NCBI RefSeq assembly: GCF_003287275.1
Contig: NZ_QEVW01000019.1
Coordinates: 124,001-188,000, forward strand
DNA length: 64,000 nt
Direction of reading: 5' to 3'
Origin: Paenibacillus taichungensis
GTDB taxonomy: Bacteria; Bacillota; Bacilli; Paenibacillales; Paenibacillaceae
The notes under the pieces were generated by a model. That model was not told where the DNA came from. It saw nothing but the letters and a program-made list of their open reading frames with translations, and searched no databases. The translations under genes and the position numbers were made by a program. This document shows, one piece after another, positions 16,388 through 25,142 of this stretch. Each line of letters begins with the position of its first letter. Positions within the stretch are counted from its first letter, which is position 1.

Positions 16388-18907
16388 TTACTTCTGATCC
16401 GGGTTAGGCTCCAAAATGGCGTAGCTGCCGAGCGTGGCCAATTGAGCTGTATTCAGCAGGGCTTCATCTACCGCAGCGAGGGCTTCGCCTGCAGCTGTCA
16501 TCAGCTCATCAGAGTCCACAGGTGAGGCAAAACGGAGAATTACCCGATTTTCTCCATTTTTCAGTTCACTCTCAGCCTTCGTTTTGTATTCACTAATCGA
16601 AGCGACTTCGAGATCATTCTGTACATAATAATCGTTCGCATCACTTTCGCCATTAAACAGGGCGAGTTCGGCATCAAGCCAGTAATCCTTATCGGCTATC
16701 GTTTTCTGACTTTCAGCCGTCTCATCATTTGCATTGTACAGGAAGTAAGGAATACCGGAATTGGTCAGATTGTTGGTAGCATCTACATGGAACCATTCAT
16801 TTCCGATTTTGACCTTATTCCACGCATGAGGAACACCGCTAGATGCTCCCGTTACGACGATGCTTTCCAGTCCAGACAGATCGGAGAGCAGTTTGTAGAC
16901 GGAAGCATAGCTGGCACATACGCCAACGCCTTTGACAAGGATACCGTAAGTGGTAAACGAATCGTTGAACTGTGCATCGACATTTTTAAAATTGTTCTGT
17001 TCTGCATTTTCCAATGCTGCATCATCATACTTCGCGTTATCGTTCAGATAATCGTAGATGGCTTTCCGTTTCTCATCATCCTTCATGCCATCCTTGATGA
17101 TGGAAGCAACAACTTCGTTTGCTTTGGCAATAATCTCGCTCTGCTTCTTCTGGATGACATCTGCCGACTCATTGTAATGGATCGAAAGGGTAAGTGTACC
17201 GTAATTGTATTCAAAACCTTCCACACCAAGAATCAATGGATTCTGGTACATTACTTTCAGGACAACATCCGAGAGCGTTGTGAAATTTTGGGCCTCTGGA
17301 AAAGCTTTTAATGAGATCTTGTCTTGGGCAGCAACCATGTTTTTAGCCAAAACTTCTTCCAATGCAGAATCTGCATTGATCATTGCATCGCCTGTAGCCG
17401 GCTCAGGAACCGTTTCCTGATTACCTTGTTCTACATTCTGCTGGGTATTGGATTTCTGCTCATCTACCAGATTGTCCTCTTCAATTTCGGAAGCTGGATC
17501 CGGAGATTCACTCGTAATTTCATCAGAAGCTTTATCGGGAGTTTCATCGCCAATCTCGGTGGATGCAGAATCAGTATCGGCTTCTGACGTCCCAGTATCG
17601 GTTGTGGACTCTGTAGATGGAGCTTCTTCAACCGTCGGTCCTGTTTCTGTTTCCGTTGCAGTCTCCGATGCAGGAGAATCATGATTGTTGATAATGGTTG
17701 GCACATCAGGTGCAGGGACATATGGTGTGTTATTTTTCGGTTCTACCAGTCCGTTACTGGAATCAGCCACGGTTTGCTGGGCAAGTCTATTCAGGTCATC
17801 TTGGGTCACATTCTCCACTCGTACGTAACTTTTCAGAGCTGTTCCTTTAACGTGAAAAGGAATATTCGTTTCATTAAACTCTGAAATCTCTACACCAGCG
17901 GTGTCATAGACAATCGTCTCACGGGCTAAGGAACCATCATTGTACTCAACTGTCGTTTTTTGGGGGAGTACATCTATATTCTTTAATTTCTCCCTATACA
18001 ATTGTTCTTTCAAAGCTGTTGGTAACTGGGAAGCAAGCGGAGCTGTAGGGACACCTCTGCTAAAATTGGATTCTTTTCCTCCACCTAGTGCAGTGACGTA
18101 ATACTCTCCTCGTATACCATGGTTCTGATGAGTAGTTATCAGTTCATTATAAGTGCCGAGCCCGCCTTTTCCGTCTCTCAAAAAATCATTGAAAGACGTC
18201 TCTGTCGTTACCGCAAGATCTAAAGGCAGACTATTATTAAAAGCATCCTCTGCACCGGTCACAGGCTTGTTTGTATCAAAGTAAGTTAGGTCAGAACGCT
18301 CATAAATTTTATATTCGGTTGCACCTTCAACCTTGTCCCAGACCAACTTTAACCGTCTGTCTTTATCAATCTCGTATCTTAGGTTGGGCACAGGTAACTC
18401 CGATTTCACTGTAAACGGAATAATGATGGGTTGATTGAGCAGTGTTAGCTTCTCCGCATCCGGATCATAGTTCAGACGAATGTAATAGATAGGGGCACCG
18501 CCCCAAGAACTTTGATGTGTGTTATTTAATGAATCGGAGCTTAGTACACCCGATCCAAGAGGCTCGATAGAAACATTGTTGTCATTGATTTCTGGTATGG
18601 CGTAAACTTTGCTGGATTCAAGGGCCTTGATATCGGTATGTACACTAATAATGTCACTAGCTGACAGGCTATTTTTACGTAAATCTGCTTTAAACCTAAA
18701 CGTGAATTCCTCATCCTGAGCTACGTTATACATCGGCATAATCGCTTTAATCGATTCGGATCCGTACTTCTGCTTCAAACTTAATACGCTAGAACCTTCT
18801 ACTATTTCTGTGGGGTTATTCTCGGACGGGCTGCTCTCCTTGTCATTGCTCTGACATCCAGCCAGTAACAGGGTAAGCATAAACATAATCAAAAATAAAC
18901 GTTTCAT
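16388..18907 (-). CDS. Large lipoprotein with FN3-like and transglutaminase-like domains
   Basis: Surface lipoprotein of 839 residues. MKRLFLIMFMLTLLLAGC ends in a lipobox with Cys at 18. A beta-rich region to about 180 precedes a fibronectin III-like unit (PNLRYEIDKDRRLKLVWDKV, then ATEYKIYERSD). A low-complexity Ser/Thr/Glu/Pro/Asp spacer spans about 400-510. The transglutaminase core has Cys at about 661 in GVCASYASVYKLL, His at about 696 in VPHAWNKV and Asp at about 708 in WFHVDATNN, so the catalytic triad is intact. Relatives act as proteases or crosslinkers at the cell wall; which applies here is unknown. ATG 18907 has a weak GCGGTG box. It stands alone on the minus strand. Confidence 0.85.
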   Translation of the reverse strand: MKRLFLIMFMLTLLLAGCQSNDKESSPSENNPTEIVEGSSVLSLKQKYGSESIKAIMPMYNVAQDEEFTFRFKADLRKNSLSASDIISVHTDIKALESSKVYAIPEINDNNVSIEPLGSGVLSSDSLNNTHQSSWGGAPIYYIRLNYDPDAEKLTLLNQPIIIPFTVKSELPVPNLRYEIDKDRRLKLVWDKVEGATEYKIYERSDLTYFDTNKPVTGAEDAFNNSLPLDLAVTTETSFNDFLRDGKGGLGTYNELITTHQNHGIRGEYYVTALGGGKESNFSRGVPTAPLASQLPTALKEQLYREKLKNIDVLPQKTTVEYNDGSLARETIVYDTAGVEISEFNETNIPFHVKGTALKSYVRVENVTQDDLNRLAQQTVADSSNGLVEPKNNTPYVPAPDVPTIINNHDSPASETATETETGPTVEEAPSTESTTDTGTSEADTDSASTEIGDETPDKASDEITSESPDPASEIEEDNLVDEQKSNTQQNVEQGNQETVPEPATGDAMINADSALEEVLAKNMVAAQDKISLKAFPEAQNFTTLSDVVLKVMYQNPLILGVEGFEYNYGTLTLSIHYNESADVIQKKQSEIIAKANEVVASIIKDGMKDDEKRKAIYDYLNDNAKYDDAALENAEQNNFKNVDAQFNDSFTTYGILVKGVGVCASYASVYKLLSDLSGLESIVVTGASSGVPHAWNKVKIGNEWFHVDATNNLTNSGIPYFLYNANDETAESQKTIADKDYWLDAELALFNGESDANDYYVQNDLEVASISEYKTKAESELKNGENRVILRFASPVDSDELMTAAGEALAAVDEALLNTAQLATLGSYAILEPNPDQK

Positions 18908-19225
18908 GGTACACCGCTTTCTCGTTTTTCTCAGTTGTTGCAAAGTCTAATTTCTAAAAAAATTAAAACACCGAAGATTATCATTTCTGGTTAAAACCCA
19001 TTTACGAACCTCTTATCAGCAAAACCTCCTATTAATTTCCTAATGTCTTTTGCTAGTCTATGGTCATATAGACTTATTGTCAAGATATGTAATGGTATAT
19101 TATGACTATATACAATAGAGCAAGAATCCAGTAAAAGAGCTAGTTAAATTGATCTTTGCGAGAGAGTGAGAATTGTCGAGACTTCTGGTACAATGCATGA
19201 TAAAACGAAAAATGGAGTGGATCGG
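18908..19225. other. Divergent intergenic region with an inverted repeat
   Basis: AT-rich stretch between the transglutaminase-like lipoprotein (minus) and the SnoaL-like gene (plus). It holds the inverted repeat AGTCTAT-6-ATAGACT at 19055-19074, an operator-like palindrome, shortly before TTGTCA (19077-19082) and AT-rich -10-like sequence near 19098-19105. No gene is visible. Confidence 0.4.
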
Positions 19226-19645
19226 ATGACGCCAGAACAGATTGTCAGAACTTTTTTTGAAGAAGTGCGCTCGGGTCGCAATCTTGATTATGCCAATACA
19301 CTGATGGCCGAGCAGGTACTGGCTCACCAGGTGATCTCGGAAGAGGAAGTGACGGTCACAAGAACGCCTTCCGTCTATGCGGATCATGTGAGGGAAATGA
19401 TTGAGGCGTACGGAGATTTTTCGCTGCAGATTCAGGAGTTGCTTGCACAGGGAGATAAAGTATATGTACGCTGGAGACAAGTGGGTACTCATGTAGGAGA
19501 AGTGGATGGATATGCGCCGACCAACCTGCCCGTGATTGAAATGGCGAGTGCGGTATATCGAGTGGAGAATGAGAGAATTGCAGAGTACTGGATTCAGATC
19601 GACAGGCTGGGAATCGAAAAACAATTGGAGCGCAATCAGAGCTGA
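19226..19645 (+). CDS. SnoaL-like / NTF2-fold protein
   Basis: Small cytoplasmic protein of 139 residues. It begins TPEQIVRTFFEEVRSGRNLDYANTLMAEQVLAHQ and contains VREMIEAYGDFSLQIQELLAQGDKVYVRWRQVGTHVGE and YRVENERIAEYWIQIDRLGIEKQL, the pattern of SnoaL-like polyketide-cyclase relatives, which include many ester-cyclase-like proteins with unknown substrate. I chose ATG 19226 because GGAGTGG precedes it; the in-frame upstream codons from 19166 have no binding site. It is probably monocistronic. Confidence 0.75.
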   Translation: MTPEQIVRTFFEEVRSGRNLDYANTLMAEQVLAHQVISEEEVTVTRTPSVYADHVREMIEAYGDFSLQIQELLAQGDKVYVRWRQVGTHVGEVDGYAPTNLPVIEMASAVYRVENERIAEYWIQIDRLGIEKQLERNQS

Positions 19646-19714
19646 GAACCAGCTTTATCACAGAAGAGATTTCTCAAATTATATAATACAGATATAACAG
19701 GTGGAGGTGACATT

Positions 19715-20155
19715 ATGAAACACATTACAAAAATAGCACTGGCTGTCCTAGCCGCCACCGCTATCATTACTACAGTAATAACAACTGCTTCAATGAATAA
19801 TAAATCCGTTGTCGCTACTTCTACCACATCCACATTATCAGTAATTAATAATGAGGATTTTGCAGGTACTGCGACTACGAAACAGTTTAATATCCCGGAA
19901 GGATTTGAATATGTGAAAGTGAACTTTAAAAATACCGGTTCGAAAGCGTTCACGTTTACGATTAACCAAGAATCTACTGCTGGAACCGCAAAAATGTCTT
20001 ATACTGTCCCAGCAGATGGTATAGAGCATACTTATTGGAATGACCAGGCTTGGTCAACGGGTTTGTTTTATGTGAGCATGTCTTCTGCGCAAGGGATGTC
20101 CGGCAAATTGAGTGTGTTGCTGGGTACTGACCCCAATAAACTGAAAAGCTTGTAA
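19715..20155 (+). CDS. Small secreted protein of unknown function
   Basis: Protein of 146 residues with an N-terminal signal or anchor segment (MKHITKIALAVLAATAIITT, continuing to about residue 26). The mature part is beta-rich: FNIPEGFEYVKVNFKNTGSKAFTF and GLFYVSMSSAQGMSGKLSVL. It resembles small Bacillales exported proteins with an immunoglobulin-like or C2-like sandwich, but I recognise no named family. GGTGGAGGTGA lies just before the ATG. It converges on the GNAT gene at 20195 with only 39 bases between. Confidence 0.6.
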   Translation: MKHITKIALAVLAATAIITTVITTASMNNKSVVATSTTSTLSVINNEDFAGTATTKQFNIPEGFEYVKVNFKNTGSKAFTFTINQESTAGTAKMSYTVPADGIEHTYWNDQAWSTGLFYVSMSSAQGMSGKLSVLLGTDPNKLKSL

Positions 20156-20194
20156 AAGCCATCGACTCATGCTGATAAGTGATTGTAGAAAAGC

Positions 20195-20953
20195 CTAGAC
20201 TTTCTTGACCCTATACCAGTATGTATAGATTTCCGTGTATCCAAGTTTGGCATACAGTTTTAATGCGGGAGCATTATTGGCAACTACTTGCAGGTAACTG
20301 GAGGTAGCACCATTCTCTTTTCCCCAATGCAACAGATGAAGGATCATCTGCTCGGCCAATCCCCGATTCCGGAAGTTAGCGTCCGTTATGATGTCATATA
20401 ATCCAATATAGCCTCGTTCCACCACACCAAATCCACAAGCAACGACTTGTCCGTCGATGAACAGCGAGATGAAACCTGTACGCGTACGGATGTTATTCAA
20501 CATTAGTTCCATCGTTCCCCGATGCAGATCACTTACCTGATTCAGTCTGCAAAAGTGATTCAGCCACTCTCCGGTTAACTGTTCGTCCATTTTTACATCA
20601 GAGTGCTCGGGCTCCTTAATGGTTTCCAGGCTCCGAGTCTGAACCCGGCTGAGATCCACAATATCATACCCCTTTTCATGCAAAAGCTGGTCGAGATGAT
20701 CCGGCTGGATAAACGGCGTAATCTTGAATATGGTACTTAACTGATTGGAAGCGTAAATTTGCTCGCATTGCTCGATCTTTTCATGCACATCCATGGTCGA
20801 GTAGTGAAGAGGTTGAATGGAGTTGGCGCGCTTCGTATATCCCTGTGCAAAACGCATTGTCCATCCGTCAAAAAGCAAGGTGGATAAGGGCGGCCAATGG
20901 TTGAGTGATAGTTCCTCAATGGTTTTGTAATCCGGATTCGATGTAGGGGTCAT
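20195..20953 (-). CDS. GNAT-family N-acetyltransferase
   Basis: Protein of 252 residues. The N-terminal 120 residues form the variable first half seen in long GNAT proteins (LSLNHWPPLSTLLFDGWTMRFAQGYTKRANSI). The second half has the acetyltransferase fold: GQVVACGFGVVERGYIGLYDIITDANFRNRGLAEQMILHLL, containing the acetyl-CoA loop RNRGLA, then NAPALKLYAKLGYTEIYTYWYR. GGAGGAT is placed seven bases before the ATG. This long type is common in Bacillales; the acceptor is unknown. Confidence 0.82.
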   Translation of the reverse strand: MTPTSNPDYKTIEELSLNHWPPLSTLLFDGWTMRFAQGYTKRANSIQPLHYSTMDVHEKIEQCEQIYASNQLSTIFKITPFIQPDHLDQLLHEKGYDIVDLSRVQTRSLETIKEPEHSDVKMDEQLTGEWLNHFCRLNQVSDLHRGTMELMLNNIRTRTGFISLFIDGQVVACGFGVVERGYIGLYDIITDANFRNRGLAEQMILHLLHWGKENGATSSYLQVVANNAPALKLYAKLGYTEIYTYWYRVKKV

Positions 20954-21125
20954 ATCTATCCTCCTATCTTATAATTTTATAATAATACATATTAATGAAT
21001 AAAAATTTAATGCGAAATATATAATGTGTCACGAAACATAATGCATAGAGTTACTGAATGGGTTACAATCTGAATGAATAAATCCAAATTTTGAAATTGA
21101 AATATCTGAAGAAGTGGAGCAGGTT

Positions 21126-21788
21126 ATGCTAACTATTGAAATAAACAATCACATCATTAACTGTCATATCGAATATGGAAAACGGAAGAAAGCTTCCATT
21201 ACGATGGATTTACCCTATATGGTCACAATCAAGGCTCCCAATGGTACCAGCGAAGACATGATCCGGCAGCTTGTTACGCAGCATGGGGAAGTGATTTTGA
21301 CAAAATCAGCTCTGATGCAGCAGGCGTTGGACGGTCCTCAAGCGAAAGAATATGAAGAGGAAGGTAAAGGGAAGTTTCTGCTCTTTGGCAAAGAACATGC
21401 GCTGCATGAGTTAATTCACGTAGAGGGATGTTCGGAAGAGGATTTGCGTGCGAATCTGAAGAAGTTTTATTTTGCGGAGTGTAAAAGAATGATCGGTGAG
21501 CGCATCGGCCGTTACCAGCAGGAGTTGAAGGTGAAGCCGAAGTCTGTGGACATCGTGGAATCGGCGACCAAGTGGGGAAGCTGCAGTTGGGATAAAAAGC
21601 TGACGTTTAACTACCGCCTGGCGATGGCTCCACTAGAGGTGATTGATTACGTGATCATCCATGAGTTATGCCATATCCATCATATGAATCATGATCGTTC
21701 GTTCTGGCGCCGTGTGGGCAGTGTTATGCCCGACTACAAAGCCAAGGAGGATTATTTGATGCGATATGGCCGAGCCATGACGTTGTAA
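21126..21788 (+). CDS. YgjP-like zinc metallopeptidase (M48/DUF45 family)
   Basis: Protein of 220 residues. The zinc-binding motif HELCH near residue 178, followed by HHMNHDRSFWRRVGSVMPDYKAKEDYL, is typical of the DUF45/YgjP group. The N-terminal half includes GKRKKASITMDLPYMVTIKAPNGTSEDMIRQLV, and ATKWGSCSWDKKLTFNYRLAMAPLEVIDYVIIHELCH is the conserved family core. No signal peptide is seen. GTGGAG lies six bases before ATG 21126. The next gene follows after 42 bases and may be cotranscribed. The substrates of this family are unknown. Confidence 0.85.
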   Translation: MLTIEINNHIINCHIEYGKRKKASITMDLPYMVTIKAPNGTSEDMIRQLVTQHGEVILTKSALMQQALDGPQAKEYEEEGKGKFLLFGKEHALHELIHVEGCSEEDLRANLKKFYFAECKRMIGERIGRYQQELKVKPKSVDIVESATKWGSCSWDKKLTFNYRLAMAPLEVIDYVIIHELCHIHHMNHDRSFWRRVGSVMPDYKAKEDYLMRYGRAMTL

Positions 21789-21830
21789 AAATATGCGTAC
21801 CACGAATGGACGTGGTGGAAGGAGTTCAAG

Positions 21831-22217
21831 ATGTCAGATAGTACCTCTTATGATGTGCTGGTAGATGAATATATCTCGCAATTTCCTTCGGATGTACAGG
21901 TCAAATTACAATCATTAAGACAGATCATTCGCGATTCCGCTCCCAATGCCGTGGAGAAGATCAGCTACAAGATGCCAACGTATGCAGAGCACGGGAACTT
22001 GGTTCATTTTGCAGCGTACTCCAAGCATATCGGATTTTACCCGGGTGCCAGTGGGATTGAAGCGTTTAAGGAAGAACTCTCACGGTATAAAGGAGCCAAA
22101 GGATCGGTGCAATTTCCATTGGATCAACCATTGCCAGAAGAATTGATCCGCCGGATCGTGGAATTTCGGGTGCAGGCCAATGTGGAGAAGGCTCGGGAAA
22201 AGAAACGAAAGAAGTAG
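21831..22217 (+). CDS. DUF1801 family protein (YdhG-like)
   Basis: Small cytoplasmic protein of 128 residues. Phrases typical of DUF1801 are VDEYISQFPSDVQVKLQSLRQIIRDSAPNAVEKISYKMPTY, HFAAYSKHIGFYPG and SVQFPLDQPLPEELIRRIVEFRVQ, with a basic C-terminus EKAREKKRKK. Some members are annotated as iron chaperones related to frataxin; that function is not shown by the sequence. GGAAGGAG is nine bases before the ATG. Confidence 0.82.
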   Translation: MSDSTSYDVLVDEYISQFPSDVQVKLQSLRQIIRDSAPNAVEKISYKMPTYAEHGNLVHFAAYSKHIGFYPGASGIEAFKEELSRYKGAKGSVQFPLDQPLPEELIRRIVEFRVQANVEKAREKKRKK

Positions 22218-22264
22218 TGGATGGTACCGTAAGATATGCGCGAGTAAAAGGAAATGTATGAGGA

Positions 22265-22531
22265 TTAACACGGTTTATATGTAACTTCAAAGATTTGAGT
22301 ATGGTATAATAAGGGCAGATTATACGTAAAATGCAAAGAGAGCTGTGCTGGTAACACGACTCTCTGAGCAATAGCCGCTTTTAAGGGCGGTGGGCTTCGC
22401 TTAGAAAGCTGATCATAAATAGACCGCATCCTTTGCGAGGGGGGCGGTCTATTTGCGTTTATCGGACACAGAATGGCAACGATGAGCGTACCAAAGGTAA
22501 GCATCAACATGATTGCTTCAAACACTGTCAC
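22265..22531 (-). CDS. Putative holin-like type I toxin (Hol-Tox-like), extended frame
   Basis: From GTG 22531, preceded by AGGGAGGG at seven bases, the frame starts MTVFEAIMLMLTFGTLIVAIL, the hydrophobic helix characteristic of Firmicute putative holin-like toxins (PF16935). Family members usually stop after 30-40 residues. Here the frame stays open for 88 codons through the hairpin region at 22417-22454, giving a proline- and arginine-rich tail of doubtful meaning. A plus-strand RNA with its own promoter and terminator overlaps the 3' part, the arrangement of type I toxin-antitoxin loci such as txpA/ratA. The toxin call is inference from the leader helix and layout; no activity is shown. 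Confidence 0.55.
   Translation of the reverse strand: MTVFEAIMLMLTFGTLIVAILCPINANRPPPSQRMRSIYDQLSKRSPPPLKAAIAQRVVLPAQLSLHFTYNLPLLYHTQIFEVTYKPC
22317..22455 (+). ncRNA. Candidate antisense antitoxin RNA
   Basis: An extended -10 promoter TGGTATAAT (22302-22310) points rightward, with an expected start near 22317. The transcript would include the hairpins at about 22340-22366 and 22374-22389 (CCGCTTTTAAGGGCGG) and end in the strong stem AAATAGACCGC / GCGGTCTATTT (22417-22454). It is fully antisense to the 3' half of the holin-like frame on the minus strand. No protein is encoded. Confidence 0.55.
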
Positions 22532-22597
22532 AGGGCATCCCTCCCTTCATGGCGAGGTAACCGACCGACCCTTTAAGCCTATTCTATTGCTTTGTTG

Positions 22598-22606
22598 ATT
22601 ATAGCA
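22598..22606 (-). promoter_or_regulatory. Extended -10 promoter of the holin-like toxin gene
   Basis: The minus strand reads TGCTATAAT at 22606-22598, giving a transcript start near 22591 and a leader of about 60 bases that ends in the AGGGAGGG ribosome binding site. Confidence 0.5.
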
Positions 22607-22718
22607 TATTTTGTAAGAATTTATGGCTTCAGAATCTGTGTATATGTAATTCGCTCATTAGTTGCAGGGCATCCTGAAAAAAATAGCTATGTTACATTCT
22701 AATGTTGATTTGTGACCA

Positions 22719-22748
22719 TAAGAAAACCGCCTTTGTGAAAAGGCGGTT
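22719..22748 (-). terminator. Terminator of the RibD-like reductase gene
   Basis: AACCGCCTT and AAGGCGGTT form the stem; on the minus strand it is followed by TTCTTATGG. It lies about 50 bases after the stop codon at 22795. Confidence 0.75.
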
Positions 22749-22794
22749 ATTTAGCGATTTGTCTACCGTTGCGTAATCACCTTAAATAACAAGG

Positions 22795-23370
22795 TCATCT
22801 TAACGTCTGATAAACGAGACCTATGGCTCCAGAATCAAAGGTCTTGTTTTCAATTAGATTAAGATTGATCTTCTCCTTGATGCCTTGGAATAATGGCAAT
22901 CCCTTACCGACCAGGACGGGAGAAACTGTAATTTTATACTCATCAATTAAATCAAGCTGCATAAGGTGGTGTGCGAACCTAGGACTGCCGAGGATGACCA
23001 TATCCTTGCCTGGCTGCTGTTTGAGGTTATTGATCTCTTCCTCGATATCTTCTTTCACGAGTCTTGAATTATTCCATTCGACTTTCTCCAGCGTCGTGGA
23101 AAAAACGACTTTGGCTGTCTTTTCGATCCAATCAGCATGATCAAGTTCATGTTGCGAAGCTGATGGGTTCGAAGGCACAGATGGCCAGTAACTGTGCATC
23201 ATCTGATAAGTCCCACGCCCCCAAAGGACCGTGTCGGCAGTACTCAGAATTTCTTTTGCGTGTTTCTCCAAATCAGCATCGTAGGAAACCCAGCCAATGT
23301 CCATTTCACCATTCGGCCCTTCTACAAAACCGTCAAGCGATGCGTGCAGAAATAGAATGAGTTTTCTCAT
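22795..23370 (-). CDS. Dihydrofolate reductase-fold protein (RibD C-terminal domain, YwjB/YyaP-like)
   Basis: Cytoplasmic protein of 191 residues. The N-terminus MRKLILFLHASLDGFVEGPNGE, then DTVLWGRGTYQMM, WIEKTAKVVFSTTLEKVEW, GKDMVILGSPRFAHHLMQLDLIDEYKITVSPVLVGKGLPLF and a C-terminal beta hairpin match the RibD_C family. Members have the DHFR fold and usually bind NADPH, but most are of unknown function. I chose ATG 23370 because AAAGGAG lies eight bases upstream; the in-frame ATG at 23391 precedes that box. It stands alone. Confidence 0.87.
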   Translation of the reverse strand: MRKLILFLHASLDGFVEGPNGEMDIGWVSYDADLEKHAKEILSTADTVLWGRGTYQMMHSYWPSVPSNPSASQHELDHADWIEKTAKVVFSTTLEKVEWNNSRLVKEDIEEEINNLKQQPGKDMVILGSPRFAHHLMQLDLIDEYKITVSPVLVGKGLPLFQGIKEKINLNLIENKTFDSGAIGLVYQTLR

Positions 23371-23553
23371 TTTCAATTCTCCTTTGCGCATGAGGGATAT
23401 CTAACTATGAACATATTTTTCTTATTCGATGAGGTATCCTCATATTCCTTGTTGTCTCCATGAGCATTTTTAAGCACAAAACTGAATTCAGCCTTTTTTC
23501 AGGTAGAGCCATTATACTATTCCCGAATCCTGTACTGGAAAAGGAGTTTTGGC

Positions 23554-25137
23554 ATGTCTAAGGTGATCCATAAGTCGCTTTATCTCATTCTGCTTGTTTT
23601 TGTCGGCGTGTTTATCGTTTCATCCCTATTTGTCCGGGCACAGTACAACTACACCTTGTACGGGGATAATCCGATTCTGGGTAGGCAGCAGTGGAGTATT
23701 TTTATCCCAGTGATTGTCTTGCTTCTGGTATCGGGCGTCGTGTTATATCGGCTTGGTCTGAAGCTGAACAAATACAGTCCCAAAGTTGTCATTCCTGTGG
23801 TGCTGCTATGTTCTCTGGCCATTCAAATTATAATTATTTTCGTGTTTCCACGAGTGCCTACGGATGATTCACAGACTGTGCTTTCACTCGCGATGAACAT
23901 GCTCTACGATCAGGATTATTCCTCGTTTGAAACAGGTGGATATCTGCACATGTTCCCGTTCAACTTTTCTACCGTCTTGTATCTAAAGACATTGCTGTAC
24001 TTGTTCCCGGATAATTATCTGGTGATCAAGCTGTTCAATATTTTGTTTGCAACGGTAACGACATTAATGATTTATCTCATTTATAAACAGTTAAATTATA
24101 AGTCCGAAGAACGTGATTACGGGGTTCTGATCTTTGCAGCGACGTATCTGCCATCCCTGTTTCTGAACAACCTGATCTATAACGATGTAATTGCTACAGC
24201 GTTTCTAACATCTTGTTTATACTTTTTGATTCGGTTTATACGTGAAAAGTCTTGGCAGACGATTGTCATTGCGGCCATTTTGCTCGCGATTGGCAACTAC
24301 TTCCGAAGCATTGGTGTGATAGTGCTGATTGCTGCTATATTAACTATCCTGCTCAATATGCGAAGTATTGGATTCAAGAAAGGGATTGTCTCCATCTTTG
24401 TGCTGGCTATTTTGTTTAACGTCCCAGGGTGGACTCAGAATGCGGTCTTGAAATCATCAGGTGCTGTAAGTGAGCCTGTTGGAGAAAATTCGGCACCGGT
24501 CTATATGTGGTTGAACATGGGTATTAATCTGGAACGGTTCGGCTTCTGGGACAATATGGAGAGCTACCAGATCTATCAAAGAGAAGCCAACTATAATAAA
24601 GCTGAAAGTACAGAACTGTACAAGCAGGAGATTGAACGCAAACTGTCGGAAGCCAGCTTAAGTGACTTGGCCCAGATGTATTACAAAAAGATTATTTGGA
24701 CCTGGACCGAAGGCACCTACCAAATGGATCGATATGGCATTGGCAATGAAAATTCTTCGGGTATGGGAGGAGGAAGAGGTGGCGGAATTGCCGGCTCCTA
24801 CAGTTATACCAATGCGGTCACAGAATTATTCAAGGGAGATTCCGTCTATCGGACGGGGGTGCTTTGGATCGTTTATGTGATGAATTTCATGATGTACTGT
24901 TTTATTTTCATTCGCTTGGTCGGTGGGATTCGTGGAAAGCGGTATGACGAAGTCTCTTTGATTCTGGTTATTCTCGGATTTATCGGATTCTATATTCTGT
25001 GGGAGATTAAATCGAGGTATATCTACCCCGTATATCCGCTGCTGATTGTATTGTCGTACATGGGATTCAAAGATGCTTATAACTTCATGTCTCATAGAAA
25101 ACTCGGCTGGGAACGTTCTTCCCTGAGAAAAGGGTGA
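23554..25137 (+). CDS. GT-C membrane glycosyltransferase (family 39/ArnT-PMT-like)
   Basis: Integral membrane protein of 527 residues with about 11-12 hydrophobic segments. The first extracytoplasmic loops carry PRVPTDDSQTVLSLAMNMLYDQDYSSFETGGYLHMFPFNFSTVLYLKTL; the DD pair after TM3 fits the acidic catalytic position of polyprenyl-sugar-dependent GT-C enzymes. A Gly-rich loop (SSGMGGGRGGGIAGSY) occurs near 405-420. Such enzymes glycosylate surface proteins or envelope polymers. GGAG lies ten bases before the ATG. The following lipoprotein starts six bases after the stop, indicating an operon and possibly a partner or substrate. Confidence 0.8.
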   Translation: MSKVIHKSLYLILLVFVGVFIVSSLFVRAQYNYTLYGDNPILGRQQWSIFIPVIVLLLVSGVVLYRLGLKLNKYSPKVVIPVVLLCSLAIQIIIIFVFPRVPTDDSQTVLSLAMNMLYDQDYSSFETGGYLHMFPFNFSTVLYLKTLLYLFPDNYLVIKLFNILFATVTTLMIYLIYKQLNYKSEERDYGVLIFAATYLPSLFLNNLIYNDVIATAFLTSCLYFLIRFIREKSWQTIVIAAILLAIGNYFRSIGVIVLIAAILTILLNMRSIGFKKGIVSIFVLAILFNVPGWTQNAVLKSSGAVSEPVGENSAPVYMWLNMGINLERFGFWDNMESYQIYQREANYNKAESTELYKQEIERKLSEASLSDLAQMYYKKIIWTWTEGTYQMDRYGIGNENSSGMGGGRGGGIAGSYSYTNAVTELFKGDSVYRTGVLWIVYVMNFMMYCFIFIRLVGGIRGKRYDEVSLILVILGFIGFYILWEIKSRYIYPVYPLLIVLSYMGFKDAYNFMSHRKLGWERSSLRKG

Positions 25138-25142
25138 TCCGT

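Noticed and set aside
17448..17721. Frames in the acidic spacer region of the transglutaminase-like lipoprotein gene
   Set aside because: They arise from low-complexity Ser/Thr/Glu codons of the real gene.
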